From the NCBI GenBank assembly GCA_023376005.1, contig CM042143.1:88043950-88107949 (forward strand): 64,000 nucleotides of DNA, read 5' to 3'. The translations under genes and the position numbers were made by a program. Source of the stretch: Doryteuthis pealeii (Eukaryota; Mollusca; Cephalopoda; Myopsida; Loliginidae). Positions within the stretch are counted from its first letter, which is position 1. Each line of letters starts with the position of its first letter. The notes below the pieces were generated by a model, which saw only the letters and a program-made list of their open reading frames with translations, was not told the DNA's origin and did not search any database. Shown here piece after piece: positions 32,395-43,614 of the stretch.

Positions 32395-32530
32395 GTATCC
32401 CCTGCAGAGGAGTAAACACCCCCCACACACACACACACAAAGAAGGTGTCCTGCTGTGACACTAAACTACATCTGATGGTGAGGATCCAGTTCTGGGGAA
32501 TGTGGGGTACCCTTTCATTGCTCCCTCATA
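32395..32530 (+). mobile_element. Repeat-B fragment, opposite orientation
   Basis: CCCCTGCAGAGGAGTAAACA, then a (CA)n expansion, then ATCTGATGGTGAGGATCCAG and GGGGAATGTGGGGTACCC. A central deletion joins the 5' and 3' parts. A TA run follows at about 32564-32600. Confidence 0.75.
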
Positions 32531-32562
32531 AAAAATGTAAATGCAAAGGAATTGGTAAATTG

Positions 32563-32602
<40 letters not shown>

Positions 32603-32670
32603 CTTAGATAAAATGATCAAAAAATACAGATACTACACTATGATCTTAGGTAGAAATTTCAATTCATCTA

Positions 32671-32967
32671 TCTATACATATATAAAGGGCAGTTTGTATG
32701 TATGTATGTCTGGATGAAACAACAAAAATAAAACAATTAACAACAAAGTAAATATGCATACACATTGAATATCAACAGTTCTTGCTTTTGTGCAAAAATT
32801 ATGAAGATTTGATTTATATTTAAAAATTAAAATATACATAGAAATAGCATTGAAATTCTACGTAAAAATGTTCAGCATTTGTAAATCTCGAAAGTAAAAA
32901 AAAAAAATCAATACAACTGGGTGTTTTTCCCCTTCTACCCAGTTGAAACTGTGTAGCAACTTCTAGT
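32671..32967 (+). mobile_element. HEL1 element, full length
   Basis: 5' TCTATACATATATAAAGGGC; 3' end with a weakened hairpin (CTACCCAG..CTGTGTAG), then CAACTT and CTAG at about 32964-32967. Confidence 0.8.
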
Positions 32968-33230
32968 ATCTAAATAATTACAGGAACTGTAATTTATTAT
33001 AACTTTATTTTCTCTATTCACAAGACTTCATCGAGTGCACCAATGTGAACACACAAGTGCTTGGTATTTATGTGGTAAAAGTTTCCATGAGAACAAAATA
33101 CCGCAAATGTTGCCTCTTTGTTAAGTGCGGTCACTGCCATGACTTCTTAATAGTTCTTTTTAGTTTTTTTTTTAATAGTTATGTTACTGTAATCTTACAG
33201 CATATCATTGACTATAATACTACAACTATG

Positions 33231-33281
<51 letters not shown>

Positions 33282-33392
33282 GTAACAACCATAATATTAA
33301 ATATCAAAATTAAAATTAAATGGTATTATAATCTTACAGCATATCATTGACTTGAAAAAAATATTCTGTTCATGGGAAATATCAAAAATACT
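32968..33392. repeat. AT-rich region with (TA)n and a duplicated segment
   Basis: (TA)n at 33233-33279. The segment TCTTACAGCATATCATTGAC occurs on both sides of it (near 33193 and 33333), suggesting a local duplication. Confidence 0.7.
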
Positions 33393-33509
33393 AGCATGAC
33401 TTGTGGATATGCCACAGTATGATAATTTCATTATTAAGATGTTTGATATGTTGACTTAAGGGCTATTGCATAATAGTTCCATATGAAAAAAGTATAATAA
33501 TCCTGATAT

Positions 33510-33548
<39 letters not shown>

Positions 33549-33889
33549 TCTCTCCCTCTCTCTCTCCCCCCTTCTATTCCTTCTTTTTTATTAAAACAGA
33601 TTAGTTTTAGCGCTTCTGCATGCTCACACCCTCTTTCTACCTTTCCCCTACTCTTCTGTGTAGCATGTCCTTTTTCTTCCCTTTCTTTATAATAAAAACA
33701 GAATGGTCCATTATTTCATTGAGGTGACAACACTCATGAGAAATAAGAATTCAGCAGATAAGCAACACCAGATAATCAGGACATTTTTGCATTTCATCTT
33801 GGACAATTTGGATAGTCTCATTTTTAACTAGAGGGTGTTACAAAATGATAATAGTCATACAATTAACAAACATGAGTATTAATATATAG
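33393..33889 (-). mobile_element. HEL4 element, tandem pair member 1
   Basis: CTAGCATGAC, then the hairpin (TGTGGATATGCCACA on +), the CT-rich centre and the 5' complement ending ATTAATATATAGA, which abuts the CTAG of the next copy. Confidence 0.78.
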
Positions 33890-34354
33890 ACTAGCACGAC
33901 CTGTGGATATATCACAGTATGATAGTTTGATTATTGCAACATTTGATGTTTACTTAAGAGCTATTTCAAATAGTTCAATAAGTAAAAAGTATAATAATCT
34001 TGATTTAACTCTTTCACTCTTTTTTTTTTCTTTCCTTTTTTTTCATTATGTTCAATTGAAACAGATTAGCTTTATTTATCACTTCCATCTGCTCACCCCT
34101 TTCTCTCTCTTTCCCCTACCCTCTTTTTCTTTCTAACAATTTTTTTCTGTGTAGCATTTCCTTTTTCTTCCCTTTCTTTCTATCTAATAAAAACAGAATG
34201 GTGCATTATTTAGCACACATAAGAAATAAGAATTCTGTAGATAAACAACAGCAGATAATCAGGATTCAGAATTTTTTGGACGGTCTCATTTTCAAGCAGA
34301 GGGTGTTGCAAGATGATAACTGTCATACAATTAAGAACACAAGTATTGATATAT
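33890..34354 (-). mobile_element. HEL4 element, tandem pair member 2
   Basis: Begins directly after the first copy with CTAGCACGAC and hairpin CTGTGGATATATCACAG, the cleanest HEL4 terminus in the window. The 5' complement TATTGATATATGG lies at about 34340-34354. Confidence 0.8.
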
Positions 34355-34837
34355 GGAAGATGGACGTATTTGCATTGCGGGTTATTTAAAGTGCATATTT
34401 GTACAGAAAGAAGATTACTTGATTCAATAAGACATTTTGAAATGTGTTTTTTTCTTTTTTTTTTTTTCTTTATTTTTTTTTTCACTTCACTCTTTTCCTT
34501 CCAAAAATGAAATTCTTGTTGTCTGCTAGCAGAAGCCAAAAATGGTAAATATGAAAGCATTACCCAGATGAAACCTTCAAATATGAAAAGACATTTAAAA
34601 TTGAATTGCTTATATCAACATAAATCTTTTGAAAGAAAAGAAACAGAAAAGTCATGTTTACTTTTAATTCAAAAGTATTTGAACACCTCTTACTTGTAAT
34701 TTATAATGCATATATAATGTCTATGCATCTAAATCTTTTTGTTTTTATATCATTAATCAATATTTTCCTCAAGAGTCAATGCATATGAGTGACAGCACTT
34801 TTTACATTACTCTATCCGCCGTGAAATACAGCCTTGT
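34355..34837. other. No recognisable feature
   Basis: T-rich stretch at 34444-34485. No gene. Confidence 0.5.
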
Positions 34838-35404
34838 TGAGCCCTGTTGGCTGGGGCCTTTAGAATACACCAACTGCACCTCTGCAGAGGGGTAATACCC
34901 CCTCCCAATGGGGCCACCTGTTGGCTGTGGGTGACGACCCATGATGCTTAAGGATGGAATCCTGGTGAATGAGCAGTCCATGACATGCAATACTCTACTT
35001 AGACACTTACTCAAGCTAGACAGTGGTCGGAGAGGCCCCCTCCGATCAATCGGTTAGTCACATCAAGCCCTAGCACCTATATGATTGCCCCAACCCTATT
35101 GCCCTTATGGCAAGCCCCAACCCTTTTTATCATATGGGTGCTAGAAGGTGGTGGCTAGGGTCTTCATGTCCTGGGAATGACGTTAAATTCTATCTGATAG
35201 TGAGGTTCCAGTTTTGGATGTTTGGGGAATATGTAGCACCCCTTCATCACCATTGTTCCCTGGTCCCGTCTAACTGTTAGGGTCCCATCTATGGGTTAAA
35301 TAGAAAAATGTATTTATAAAAAGAAATTTAGTATCCATGAAGAACTTTGTCGGCATTAAATGACCCTCTGAGGTTGATATGCCATAAAACTAAACAAACC
35401 AAAC
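34838..35404 (+). mobile_element. Repeat-B, full length
   Basis: GAGCCCTGTTGGCTGGGGCC to TATGCCATAAAAC..AAACCAAAC, the CAAAC-tail sub-family. Directly followed by another copy. Confidence 0.9.
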
Positions 35405-35957
35405 AGCCTTATTGGATGGGGCAGAAGAATTCACCGACTGTACCTCTACAGAAAGGTAGAACCCCCTCCTCAATGAGACCATCTGTTGGCCGTGGGTGGT
35501 GACCCATGATGGAATTCTGTTGGCTGAGCAGTCCATTACATGCTCCTTACTTTAGTTAGAAGGGCGGTCAGAGAGACCTCCTCCAATCAATTGGCTGGTC
35601 ACATCAAGCCCTAGCACCTATATGATTGTCCCAACCCTATTGCTTATATGGAAAATCCCTAACCTTTTTTATGATATATGTTCTAGAGGGCAGTGGCTGT
35701 GGATCTTAGTGTCCTGGGTATGACATTAAACTGCATCTAATGAAGTTCCAATTCTGGAGCTCTGTGGAGTGTAGAGTACCCTTTTATCAGCATTACTCCC
35801 AGATCCACTCTGACCTGGAGTGGTAGTACATTTTAGCTTCCCATCTATGGGTTAAATAGAAAAAAATAGTTTTGAATAATGTGTTTCTTCAAAAAAAAAA
35901 TTATGAATAACCATCAAGAAAGAATAAGATAAAATGTCTTTGGCGTATTGTAAACGG
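35405..35957 (+). mobile_element. Repeat-B, second copy in direct tandem
   Basis: CAGCCTTATTGGATGGGGC to GATAAAATGTCTTTGGCG. More diverged and ending in the other sub-family tail, so it is an independent older insertion rather than a tandem duplicate. Confidence 0.85.
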
Positions 35958-36051
35958 TAATAATTAAAAGCAATTTAAATCAGAAATCTAATCCTAAAAT
36001 GCCTAAAGCTAATCAACTAAATTTAGAAACTAAAACTAAAATATTGACTTG

Positions 36052-36506
36052 TATTATTCAGATTATTCAGACTATTGTCCGCATCTTTATTGTTATATAC
36101 AATAATACAAATTATCAAGCCTCATCTCAAAAATAACAAGAAACATCTGAAGAAGGCCTGAGGGCACATCAGCCGAAACATTGTGTATATAATAATAAAG
36201 ATGTGGACAATTGTCTGAATAATTCAAATAATAGAAATTATCAAACCTCATCTCAAAAATAACAAGAAACATCTAAAGAAGATCGGAGGGTACATCGGGT
36301 GAAACGTTGTGTATATAATAATAAAGATGAGGACAATAGTCTAAATAATACAAATTATCAAGCCTCATCTAAAAAATAACAAGAAACATCTAAAGAAAAC
36401 TCGGAGGGTGCATCGGGTGAAAAGTTGTGTATATAATAGTAAAGATGGAGACAATAGTTCGAATAATCCAAATTTTCAAGCCCCATTTCAAAAATTCAGA
36501 CAAATA
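36052..36506 (+). repeat. C-module array: three tandem units plus an inverted leader
   Basis: Units start AACAAGAAACATCT at 36134, 36261 and 36378 (spacing 127 and 117 bp). Each carries GAAG(A)A..GGAGGG..CATC..GGTGAAA, AATAATAAAGATG and TCAAGCCTCATCTC-type 3' text. Before the first unit, 36052-36100 is the complement of the unit's 3' part, so the array begins with an inverted copy. Confidence 0.8.
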
Positions 36507-36780
36507 AAACTAAAATATTGACCTTCGTAAATATTGTTTCAAAAATTTAAGAAGCCCTTCCCCAGCTGTGAAGATTGTTTCCAGTCTTTTGTAGCTCCGT
36601 GTATAAGCATTGTTGAAAATCCATCATTCTATTCCGAGATTGGATCAGTCATAGAAAATGGCAACCAAAGAAAATCCAATCATTGGAATCCAGCTCTGAT
36701 GGAGTCTGAAGGTGGCTGCAGGCGGCTGCAATCTAAGAATAAAATGTCATAAGAATATTCAAGAATAGATGGCATACGGT
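36507..36780. other. Unassigned; short protein-like open frame
   Basis: The frame 36534-36752 on + (72 codons) is not repetitive and ends near an AATAAA (36739-36744). No family recognised, so no gene is called. Confidence 0.25.
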
Positions 36781-37075
36781 TGGCAGGTTTAGTATAATGG
36801 TCATTGTCGAAGGAAGTGGAATTGGTGACCTGAGTTCAAATCCTGTTTGAAGCTTTTTGCATTTTCTTTGCACTAATGCCCCTCAGAAAGGTATTAACCT
36901 ATCTGTTCTTCCTCTTCTAGCTATGGGTAAATAGTAGGGCAGACTGGATTTTTTTTAGACCTGGTCAGGCAATCAATTTAGGAGAAAGAAAAACTCTGAA
37001 TTCCAACCAGCTTCACACTGCTTAAAAATTGACCTTGAGTCACATCCTGTTCATGGTGGAGGGGTTAAGTAGATA
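36781..37075 (+). mobile_element. SINE-F, near full length
   Basis: Head TTTAGTATAATGGTCATTG and B box GAGTTCAAATCCTG; body AGCTATGGGTAAATAGTAGG, GCAATCAATTTAGGAG and TTGACCTTGAGTCACATCC. Confidence 0.83.
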
Positions 37076-37595
37076 TAGGGTCATTGGTTTGATCAAAGAA
37101 CCACAAATATCAGCTACTTTGCCAAACACTGGAAACTGGAAATATGGTCCAATGTTTTTTTTTAGATGAAATTTCTCAATTTCCTCTTATATCAAATCAA
37201 TTTTTCTCCATTGAAATAAACTGAAATGCCATTAATCCATTAAGGCCACCACAATTTTTTTTTTAATGAGAAAATTAGCACTGTATTTGTATAAAAATAT
37301 AAAATAAAATATAATGAATATTTACTGTAATAATAATATTTTTCTTTGGCATAATAAATTTGAAACTAAATGTTTTTAGTGAACTTATTAACATAAGTGT
37401 ATCTGAAGTTGCTCATACTCTAATTTTAACTCTCAACACAAAGCAAAAAAATCAACCAATAACACAGAAAACTTAAAAGTTGTAGTACTTGTAAGTCAAT
37501 GTACCACTGTATTTAATGAAAATGAATGCTTAAACGTTGTGAGTCAGGTTTAGCTTTTTATTTCAAATTTATCTTCTATGTATTAGAGTATTGAT
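37076..37595. other. No recognisable feature
   Basis: AT-rich. T run at 37254-37264. Confidence 0.5.
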
Positions 37596-37743
37596 GGGGC
37601 CGGATTAGCTCAGTTGGTAGAGTGTTCGGCTAGGAACCACAAGGTTTCTAGTTCGATACTGCCTCTTGCCAACTCAGCATATGAGTAACACAGGGATCTG
37701 TGCGGTAAAGTAAGGAGCTGATGGTAGGTGTGGCGCTCCACCT
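37596..37743 (+). mobile_element. SINE-A, head and proximal body
   Basis: GGGGCCGGATTAGCTCAG and the B-box region GTTCGATAC are intact. It breaks after GGCGCTCCACCT. A 173 bp foreign segment (37744-37916) separates it from a second copy that starts inside the head. Confidence 0.87.
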
Positions 37744-37916
37744 TATGCCCACCTCTCCTATTTTACCAGGGTTTCAGATCTGGTTTGAATTGAAAAAATG
37801 TTTTTCTTCTCCTTGATTGGTTGCCCTCCAAAGTTGAAGAACTCAGCCTTGTTATTTTACCCTAATTTGGTGGAGAGCGGATGTTTGTAGAAGAGATGGT
37901 TTCATGACTTAAAAGA
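37744..37916. other. Intervening segment between two SINE-A copies
   Basis: TTCAGATCTGGTTTGAATTG and TTCTCCTTGATTGGTTGCCC resemble diverged SINE-F 3' text in minus orientation, though not convincingly. Confidence 0.35.
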
Positions 37917-38132
37917 GACCACAAGGTTCCTAGTTCGATACCAGCCCTCACCAACTCAGCATATGAGTAGCACAGGGATCTGTGCAGTAAAGTAAGGAGC
38001 TGATGGTAGGTGTGGCGCTCCACCTCAGACGCAAAAATAATCTCCTTGGTCTAGCGCTAGTGAAAAGGGGATAGACTGCCTCGCTGATTGGCTAATACCG
38101 ACTTTAGGCCACCCCGACAACTTTACTTTTTA
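37917..38132 (+). mobile_element. SINE-A, lacking the first 40 bp
   Basis: ACCACAAGGTTCCTAGTTCG through the full body to CCCCGACAACTTTACTTTTT. It starts in the anticodon-arm region, so the A box is missing. Confidence 0.88.
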
Positions 38133-38741
38133 TTAGAGTGTTGAGCTTACTGGAACCTTACCGTCTGGCATCCTAAATTTGGAAACTTAAATACTTTTAG
38201 TGAACTTGTTAACATAAGCATATCTGAAGCTTGCTCGTATTTCAAATTTTAGCCCACAAAGTGAGTGACAGCTCATAACTCTGAAAACTTGTAAGTTGGG
38301 GCACTTGTAAGTCAGAATGACACTGTATATTTATTTTTATTACAACATTCTGTTAAAGTGCAAAATCGGAATAATACTTTCGCTTCTGGTAAATCTCTTG
38401 CTTGCATATCAGACTTTTTTGAGTTTGTGTTACATGAATAAGTTACTAATTCAATTATTGAAACTTTTGTGGCTCGCTCGGACTGTCATCTCCCACAATA
38501 ATTTGCAAAGCAGAGGCATTGGGTTCCCAGGGGAAGAATTCTAGTCAGATGGACAAGTCATAAGTATGAGGGTAAAAATCTTCCTAGATTAAAAAAATGA
38601 GGGAAGAATTGAGAAATGTAGGGATTGAAAGGAAAGGAATGTAAACTTGGATTCTGAGAATTGCTGATCTATGGTTATTCTTTTACTTCTTCCTTCTCTA
38701 TTTTTTTTTCATTCCATATTGTTCTACATTTACCTTCCTCA
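38133..38741. other. No recognisable feature
   Basis: AT-rich. The frame 38317-38544 shows no motif. Confidence 0.5.
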
Positions 38742-39228
38742 TCTTATTATAATGGAGATTCGGTGTCTGTCTATCTGTAACCAATTCTATATCACTGCTT
38801 ACATCACAATACCTTTAGGAAGTTTATCAATGAGTATTTAATTTATAGTCAAAATCATTAATACATAGAATAAATCTCATTCATTAATTATGTCTCTATG
38901 AAAATCTGACTTAAATTTCCTTCGAAACAACCTATGTTATTTTTTACATTTAAAATTCTGCAATGTGTCTTATATATCACTAAGAAATAAAGCTTTACAT
39001 AATATATGGTGTTAATTTGCATACTGGTTTTAACAAAACCCGATTTGATAAAATATATTTATTTAAATATTTACTTGGTGTTATTGATCTCTAATATTAT
39101 TGTTTTTATTTTCCAACATATTAGTATCAATTCTATGAATAATTTTATATAGAAACTAATTAAGATATAATTAAAATAAGTAATCTTTTTATATGTATTC
39201 TTATTCAATTTCATTGGTCTTTCTAATT

Positions 39229-40309
39229 TAGGGGTCACCAAAGTACAGCCTGCAAAGGCATTTTATCAGGCTCGCTGAGAATACTTGAATTTGTTTGTTA
39301 AAACATACAAAATGTGAGATGTTATGATATCATTTAAATATGTTAAGCTTACTAAATCTTCACGGACTTGACTACAGAATCAACCCATCGAACGAAATTG
39401 ACTGATAAACATTTGAAAGCAATTCTCTTGATTGGATGTAGCAATTCCAAACCAAACATTGATAATATCTTGAAAGGCAAACTTCAGTTTCACAAATCTC
39501 ACTAAACCTTTCTTATAATGTTGCGTTCTTTGATAATGTTTTGAAAATAAATATGTTGGTTAGATTTGTTTTTGAGCATCTTACGCCACTCATCCATGAA
39601 TATAACATGTTTTACACCTTTTACTCACCGCCCTGTCAGCTAGGGCATTAGACTGCACCTCTGCAGAGGGGTAAGACTCCCCCAATGGGGCCACCTGTTG
39701 GCCGTGGGTGGCGACCCGTGATGCTTAAGGATAGAGCCCAGGTGGATGAGCAGTTCATGACATGCAATACTCCACTTTGGCCCTATCTTGGGCTAGACAG
39801 GCGGTCAGAGAGGCCCCCTCCGATCAATCGGCTGGTCACGTCAAGCCCTAGCACCTATATGATTTTCCCAACCCTATTGCCCTTATGGCAAGCCCCAACC
39901 CCTTTTTATCATATGGGTGCTAGAAGGCGGTGGCTGAGGGTCTACATGTCCTGGGAATGACGTTAAACTCTATCTGATGGTGAGGTTCCACTTTTGGAGG
40001 TTTGGGGAATGTGGAGCACCCCTTCATCACCATTGCTCCCTGGTCCACTCTGACCCGGAGTGGTAGTACCTGTTAGGGTCCCATCTATGGGTTAAATAGA
40101 AAAATGTATCTATAAGAATTGATTTATTTCAAAACTTTATTGGCATTAAATGACCCACTGAGGTTGATATGCCGTAAAACAAAACAAACCAAACCTTTTA
40201 CTCAGAGCTTTCTTCTGGCTAACAAGTATTAAACACAATAATAATGTGGCCCTCACTCATTATTTTTTCAATTATCCGGCCCACCGTGAAAAAATTTTGG
40301 TGATCCCTG
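39229..40309 (+). mobile_element. Non-autonomous hAT-like element carrying a Repeat-B
   Basis: 8 bp target duplication TTCTAATT (39221-39228 and 40310-40317). Termini TAGGGGTCACCAAAG on the left and TTTTGGTGATCCCTG on the right, matching the CAGGGGTCACCAAA-type TIR of hAT (Charlie-like) elements with one changed end base. About 515 bp remain once the nested Repeat-B is removed. No transposase. Confidence 0.88.
39628..40193 (+). mobile_element. Repeat-B, full length, nested in the hAT-like element
   Basis: Flanked by an 11 bp target duplication CCTTTTACTCA (39617-39627 and 40194-40204). 5' CCGCCCTGTCAGCTAGGGC, 3' GCCGTAAAACAAAACAAACC. It is the youngest layer of a three-deep nest. Confidence 0.93.
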
Positions 40310-40569
40310 TTCTAATTTAATACATTTCATTACATTAAAACTTAAATACTTTCAGGATTCAAAAACTATTTGAACTTAAAAACATCTATTCAGTCAGAAA
40401 TTACAAAAAACAACATCATTATATCTTCTTCTTCTTGGATGTGGCACAAGGGGGTAATTTTAATGTGAGAAAGAATTGTTGTACATTAAGAATTAAAATT
40501 TATCTATCCCCTTCAATATATTTTTGATAGTCCTTATAGTTTTCAGATCTATTTTTGATATATATGAGA

Positions 40570-40700
40570 ACCTTATAGATACTCCAACCTTGAGTTGGGG
40601 TAGACCTGGGAGTAATGGCAATGAAAGGATGACTCCACACCCGCAGAGTTCTAGAATTGCAGCCTCACCATTGGATTCAGTTTAGTGTCATACTCAGAAT
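40570..40700 (-). mobile_element. Repeat-B fragment
   Basis: Complement of the central region: GGGGTAGACCTGGGAGTAAT, GCAATGAAAGGATGACTCC. The flanks 40355-40569 and 40701-40804 show nothing clear. Confidence 0.65.
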
Positions 40701-40804
40701 TTTTGAGTGAGTCCTACCCCTCTGCAGAGAATGTGGTTTAAGTCCCATTAATTGAATGGTAAAGGTTTAGAATTCTGGTTGGTATGTTGGGTTTTTTATA
40801 ACTA

Positions 40805-41321
40805 CTAGCAAAAATATACACCCTCAGGGCACAAGTATTCAGGTTTTAATATAATTAGATATCATATTGAATTAGAAAGACTATTAAAATTTAATAAGAA
40901 CATGAAAAGATTACACATATATTTACTTTATTCTAATTGATTTCAATAATAAATTATACATAGGATTGCTTTTAATACGTTTGAGAATAAAACAATGATA
41001 TTAGAAATCAATAACTGCAAGTAATTATCTATTAAACATGGTTTGTGTTAAAACTAGTATGTAAATTATTCCCCCATCTACTATGTAAACATTTATTTCT
41101 CATATAATACACAATGCAGGATTTTAAACACATTAATAAGATTGGCTATTTTGGGGCAAATCTATCTCAGCTAGACCTAATAGAGACATTGTTAATAAAT
41201 TAGATGCTAATTAAGAATAAATGATGATTATGTTATAACCATTGAGAATATAACGTAAATAACTAAGGGAATTATAACGTTGGTGGTGACATAGTTTCGG
41301 TTACAATGTCAAATTATAAGA
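40805..41321 (-). mobile_element. HEL2 element
   Basis: CTAG at 40805-40808 with a decayed hairpin (ACACCCTCAGGGCAC on +). 5' complement ends ATAAGA at 41316-41321. Confidence 0.8.
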
Positions 41322-41326
41322 TATAT

Positions 41327-41549
41327 ATTTACCAACCACTACGCATGAGCAGGAAGACCAGTTGTCATACCAAGGTTAAAGAGCCTAGTCTGTCCTATAC
41401 ATTACCCATAGCTGGAGGGAGAATACTTGGATTCATACCTTTCCCAATGCTATTAGCGCTATGTGAAATGCAAACAGCCTTGTTTAGGATTTGAACTCGG
41501 TTTGACAGGTCAATTTCTTGATGACAATAATGATTACACCCTGTGCCTT
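41327..41549 (-). mobile_element. SINE-F, full length
   Basis: Minus copy: ACCAACCACTACGCATGAGC (tail) to AATAATGATTACACCC (head). The B-box complement GGATTTGAACTC is intact. It starts within 6 bp of the HEL2 5' end. Confidence 0.83.
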
Positions 41550-41929
41550 TTTTTTTTTAATTGTTTTATAACTATAAGATATTAAAAGAATGTTGACCTT
41601 ATGATTGTGACCTTGTTTAAAATTGTGGTCCTTCTAGTGTCAAATAGTCAGAATAAACTTTAGAAAATTTTAGAATCAATATAAAAAGAAAAATTCTTTG
41701 ACTAGTTAGATTCAAGCCACAAAAATTCTTATTCAAATTAAATATAAACAGTACACAGCTTAGCCTCTGTATATCCCCCCCCCTCATACTCGCTGAACAG
41801 GCAATTTATTCTTTAGAAAAAGGTCTCAAATTACAGGAGCCTTAACACAGGCATATCCAGTCTCTCCAGAGAATTGCCATTTTGTAATTCTAATAACAAT
41901 AATAATATTTAGGAAATGGGAAGCATCAG
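41550..41929. other. No recognisable feature
   Basis: AT-rich. Confidence 0.5.
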
Positions 41930-42060
41930 GAGAAATTCTTGGTACTTTTGATCTTTTGTTGTCCCGGTCTCCTGCCCTGATTTACGCTATGTTTTACTGT
42001 GCTGGCATCAGGCGAATTTCTGGCCCAACTTTGGTATTTTCCAATTTGAAATCTCGGTTT
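41930..42060. repeat. Dispersed repeat E
   Basis: GATCTTTTGTTGTCCCGGTC, CTGATTTACGCTATGTTTTA and GGCATCAGGCGAATTTC. Better preserved than 1805-1935. It is followed by HEL3. Confidence 0.55.
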
Positions 42061-42068
42061 TATAAAAA

Positions 42069-42449
42069 CTAGTACAAAATAATTAAAAAAAACACCCTCT
42101 GGGCAATGTAAAAATAGATTTTTGAAACATATTGGCTGAGTAAAAAAATTCAATGTCTGCGAATTTGTACCCTAAGTAAGTAAAATCATCAAATTCATTA
42201 AAGGATTAAAAAATAAAATAATTTGAAATGTAAACTTTAAATATGTATTAAAATAAAACAAACTATATATAAATATATAATACCAGTCATGTATTTATTA
42301 AAACTTGTTTTAAAAAACAGTGAGGACTGTCTAATGTTGCATGTTCAAATTTTTAGTGTATTTATTCTATGTTATGACGATTTGGGGTAATGTGACGTAG
42401 AGTTTTTGTTACAGACAAAAACCGGAAGCGAATCTCCATTATTAATAGA
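42069..42449 (-). mobile_element. HEL3 Helitron-like element
   Basis: CTAG at 42069-42072 and a 3' hairpin built from CACCC/GGGCG on +. 5' complement ends CTCCATTATTAATAGA (42434-42449). 381 bp, non-coding. Confidence 0.8.
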
Positions 42450-42539
42450 TAAATTGCTGAAATTCAATTGGAAAAAATTGTCTGAGTTCTTATTTGTATT
42501 TTAGAGTGGGGAGAGACATTGTAAAGTCAAAAGAGACAG

Positions 42540-42755
42540 TGTATGGTATGAAAATTGGTTATTTCCTATAACTCCAACATAAAAAAGGGGAACCACTCTG
42601 ATTGACTGATAAATTATTTATTTATTTATTTATTGATCTACTAGGAAAAAAGATGGGGTTAGGGTTCAGGGTTAGTTTAATGTGAAAAATAAATAATTTA
42701 TCAGTCTTCCCCTTTTATGTTGAGTTATCGGAAATAACCGAAAATTGTTTTGAAA
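42540..42755. repeat. Fold-back element with about 60 bp arms
   Basis: Left arm 42551-42625 (GGTTATTTCCTATAACTCC, AAGGGGAA, GACTGATAAATTATT) is mirrored by the right arm 42686-42750 (AATAATTTATCAGTC, TTCCCCTTTTATGTTGAG, GAAATAACCG). The loop contains GGTTAGGGTTCAGGGTTAG, which is telomere-like. Confidence 0.8.
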
Positions 42756-43614
42756 TTTGAGTCTGAAATTTGTACAAATTCAATCAAAAAAAATTTTTTT
42801 TTAAATGTGTGTGGGTGGGTAATTTTTATAAATGTTGGTGTGTGTGAAAAATATCTATATTGATGTGCCTATAAAAATCTGGGGGTCGGACATGTAAAAT
42901 ATCTACATTAATTTGCTGACAAAAAGTGACAAAAACATGACCTGGAAAACGTCTGTTTTGGCTAGAAATTCTCCTGATACCAGCATGGTAAAACATGGCA
43001 TAAATTAGGGCAGGAGGCTAGGATGACATTAGATCAAAATTACCCAATTCTTTTGGTGTGTTCCAGAAAAAATTTCATACTACATACATTATTTCAACTT
43101 TAACAAATATGGCTTTGAGGAAAAAAGAAGCAAATGAAATGTCGTACTGAACCTTACAGATGACTTCTTTCAGGAATTTTTTCTTTTTATCCATAGATTA
43201 ACAGAACCTTTAGATACACCATACTGAGCTGTGAACCATAAAATTTGTTCTTTTTATTTACTCTAAAACAAATGGCTGTCATATCTAGAAATTTTTATTT
43301 TTATTATTAATCTACAGACTTGAATACATTAAACTCCTGGAGCACGAAACATAAAAAATATATTTAAAGTTTTGATATCTCCTCTTTAAACTGAACTAAT
43401 GATCATTTAGGAAAGAAAAAAAAATGTATGAATTACAGTTTTTGGCAATTATGTACGTAGGGGTGCTGAAAATTCTCAGCCCAGACAAGATGTGAATGAC
43501 TTGTCTTTTCTTTTTAATTTATACAATTTTTGTTTTTTTGTTTTTGAAAGGTTAAAGAAATTTGAGAAATAATGTACCGAGAGTGTTAAACAGCAGGATG
43601 AATACATAACACAA
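42756..43614. other. Mostly unassigned; repeat E fragment at 42955-43050
   Basis: CTCCTGATACCAGCATGG and AACATGGCATAAATTAGGGC are the inverted form of repeat E. The rest is AT-rich with no gene. Confidence 0.45.

Larger units (their letters stand above)
38742..40354 (+). mobile_element. HEL2 element interrupted by a hAT-like element
   Basis: 5' end TCTTATTATAATGGAGATTC at 38742. The body runs to TTTCTAATT at 39228 and resumes at 40318 with AATACATTTCATTAC and TTAAATACTT. The 3' hairpin is lost. The insertion at 39229-40309 splits it. Confidence 0.82.

Noticed and set aside
36534..36752. 72-codon open frame followed by AATAAA
   Set aside because: Protein-like in places, but no motif, and it begins directly at the end of a C array; insufficient to call a gene.
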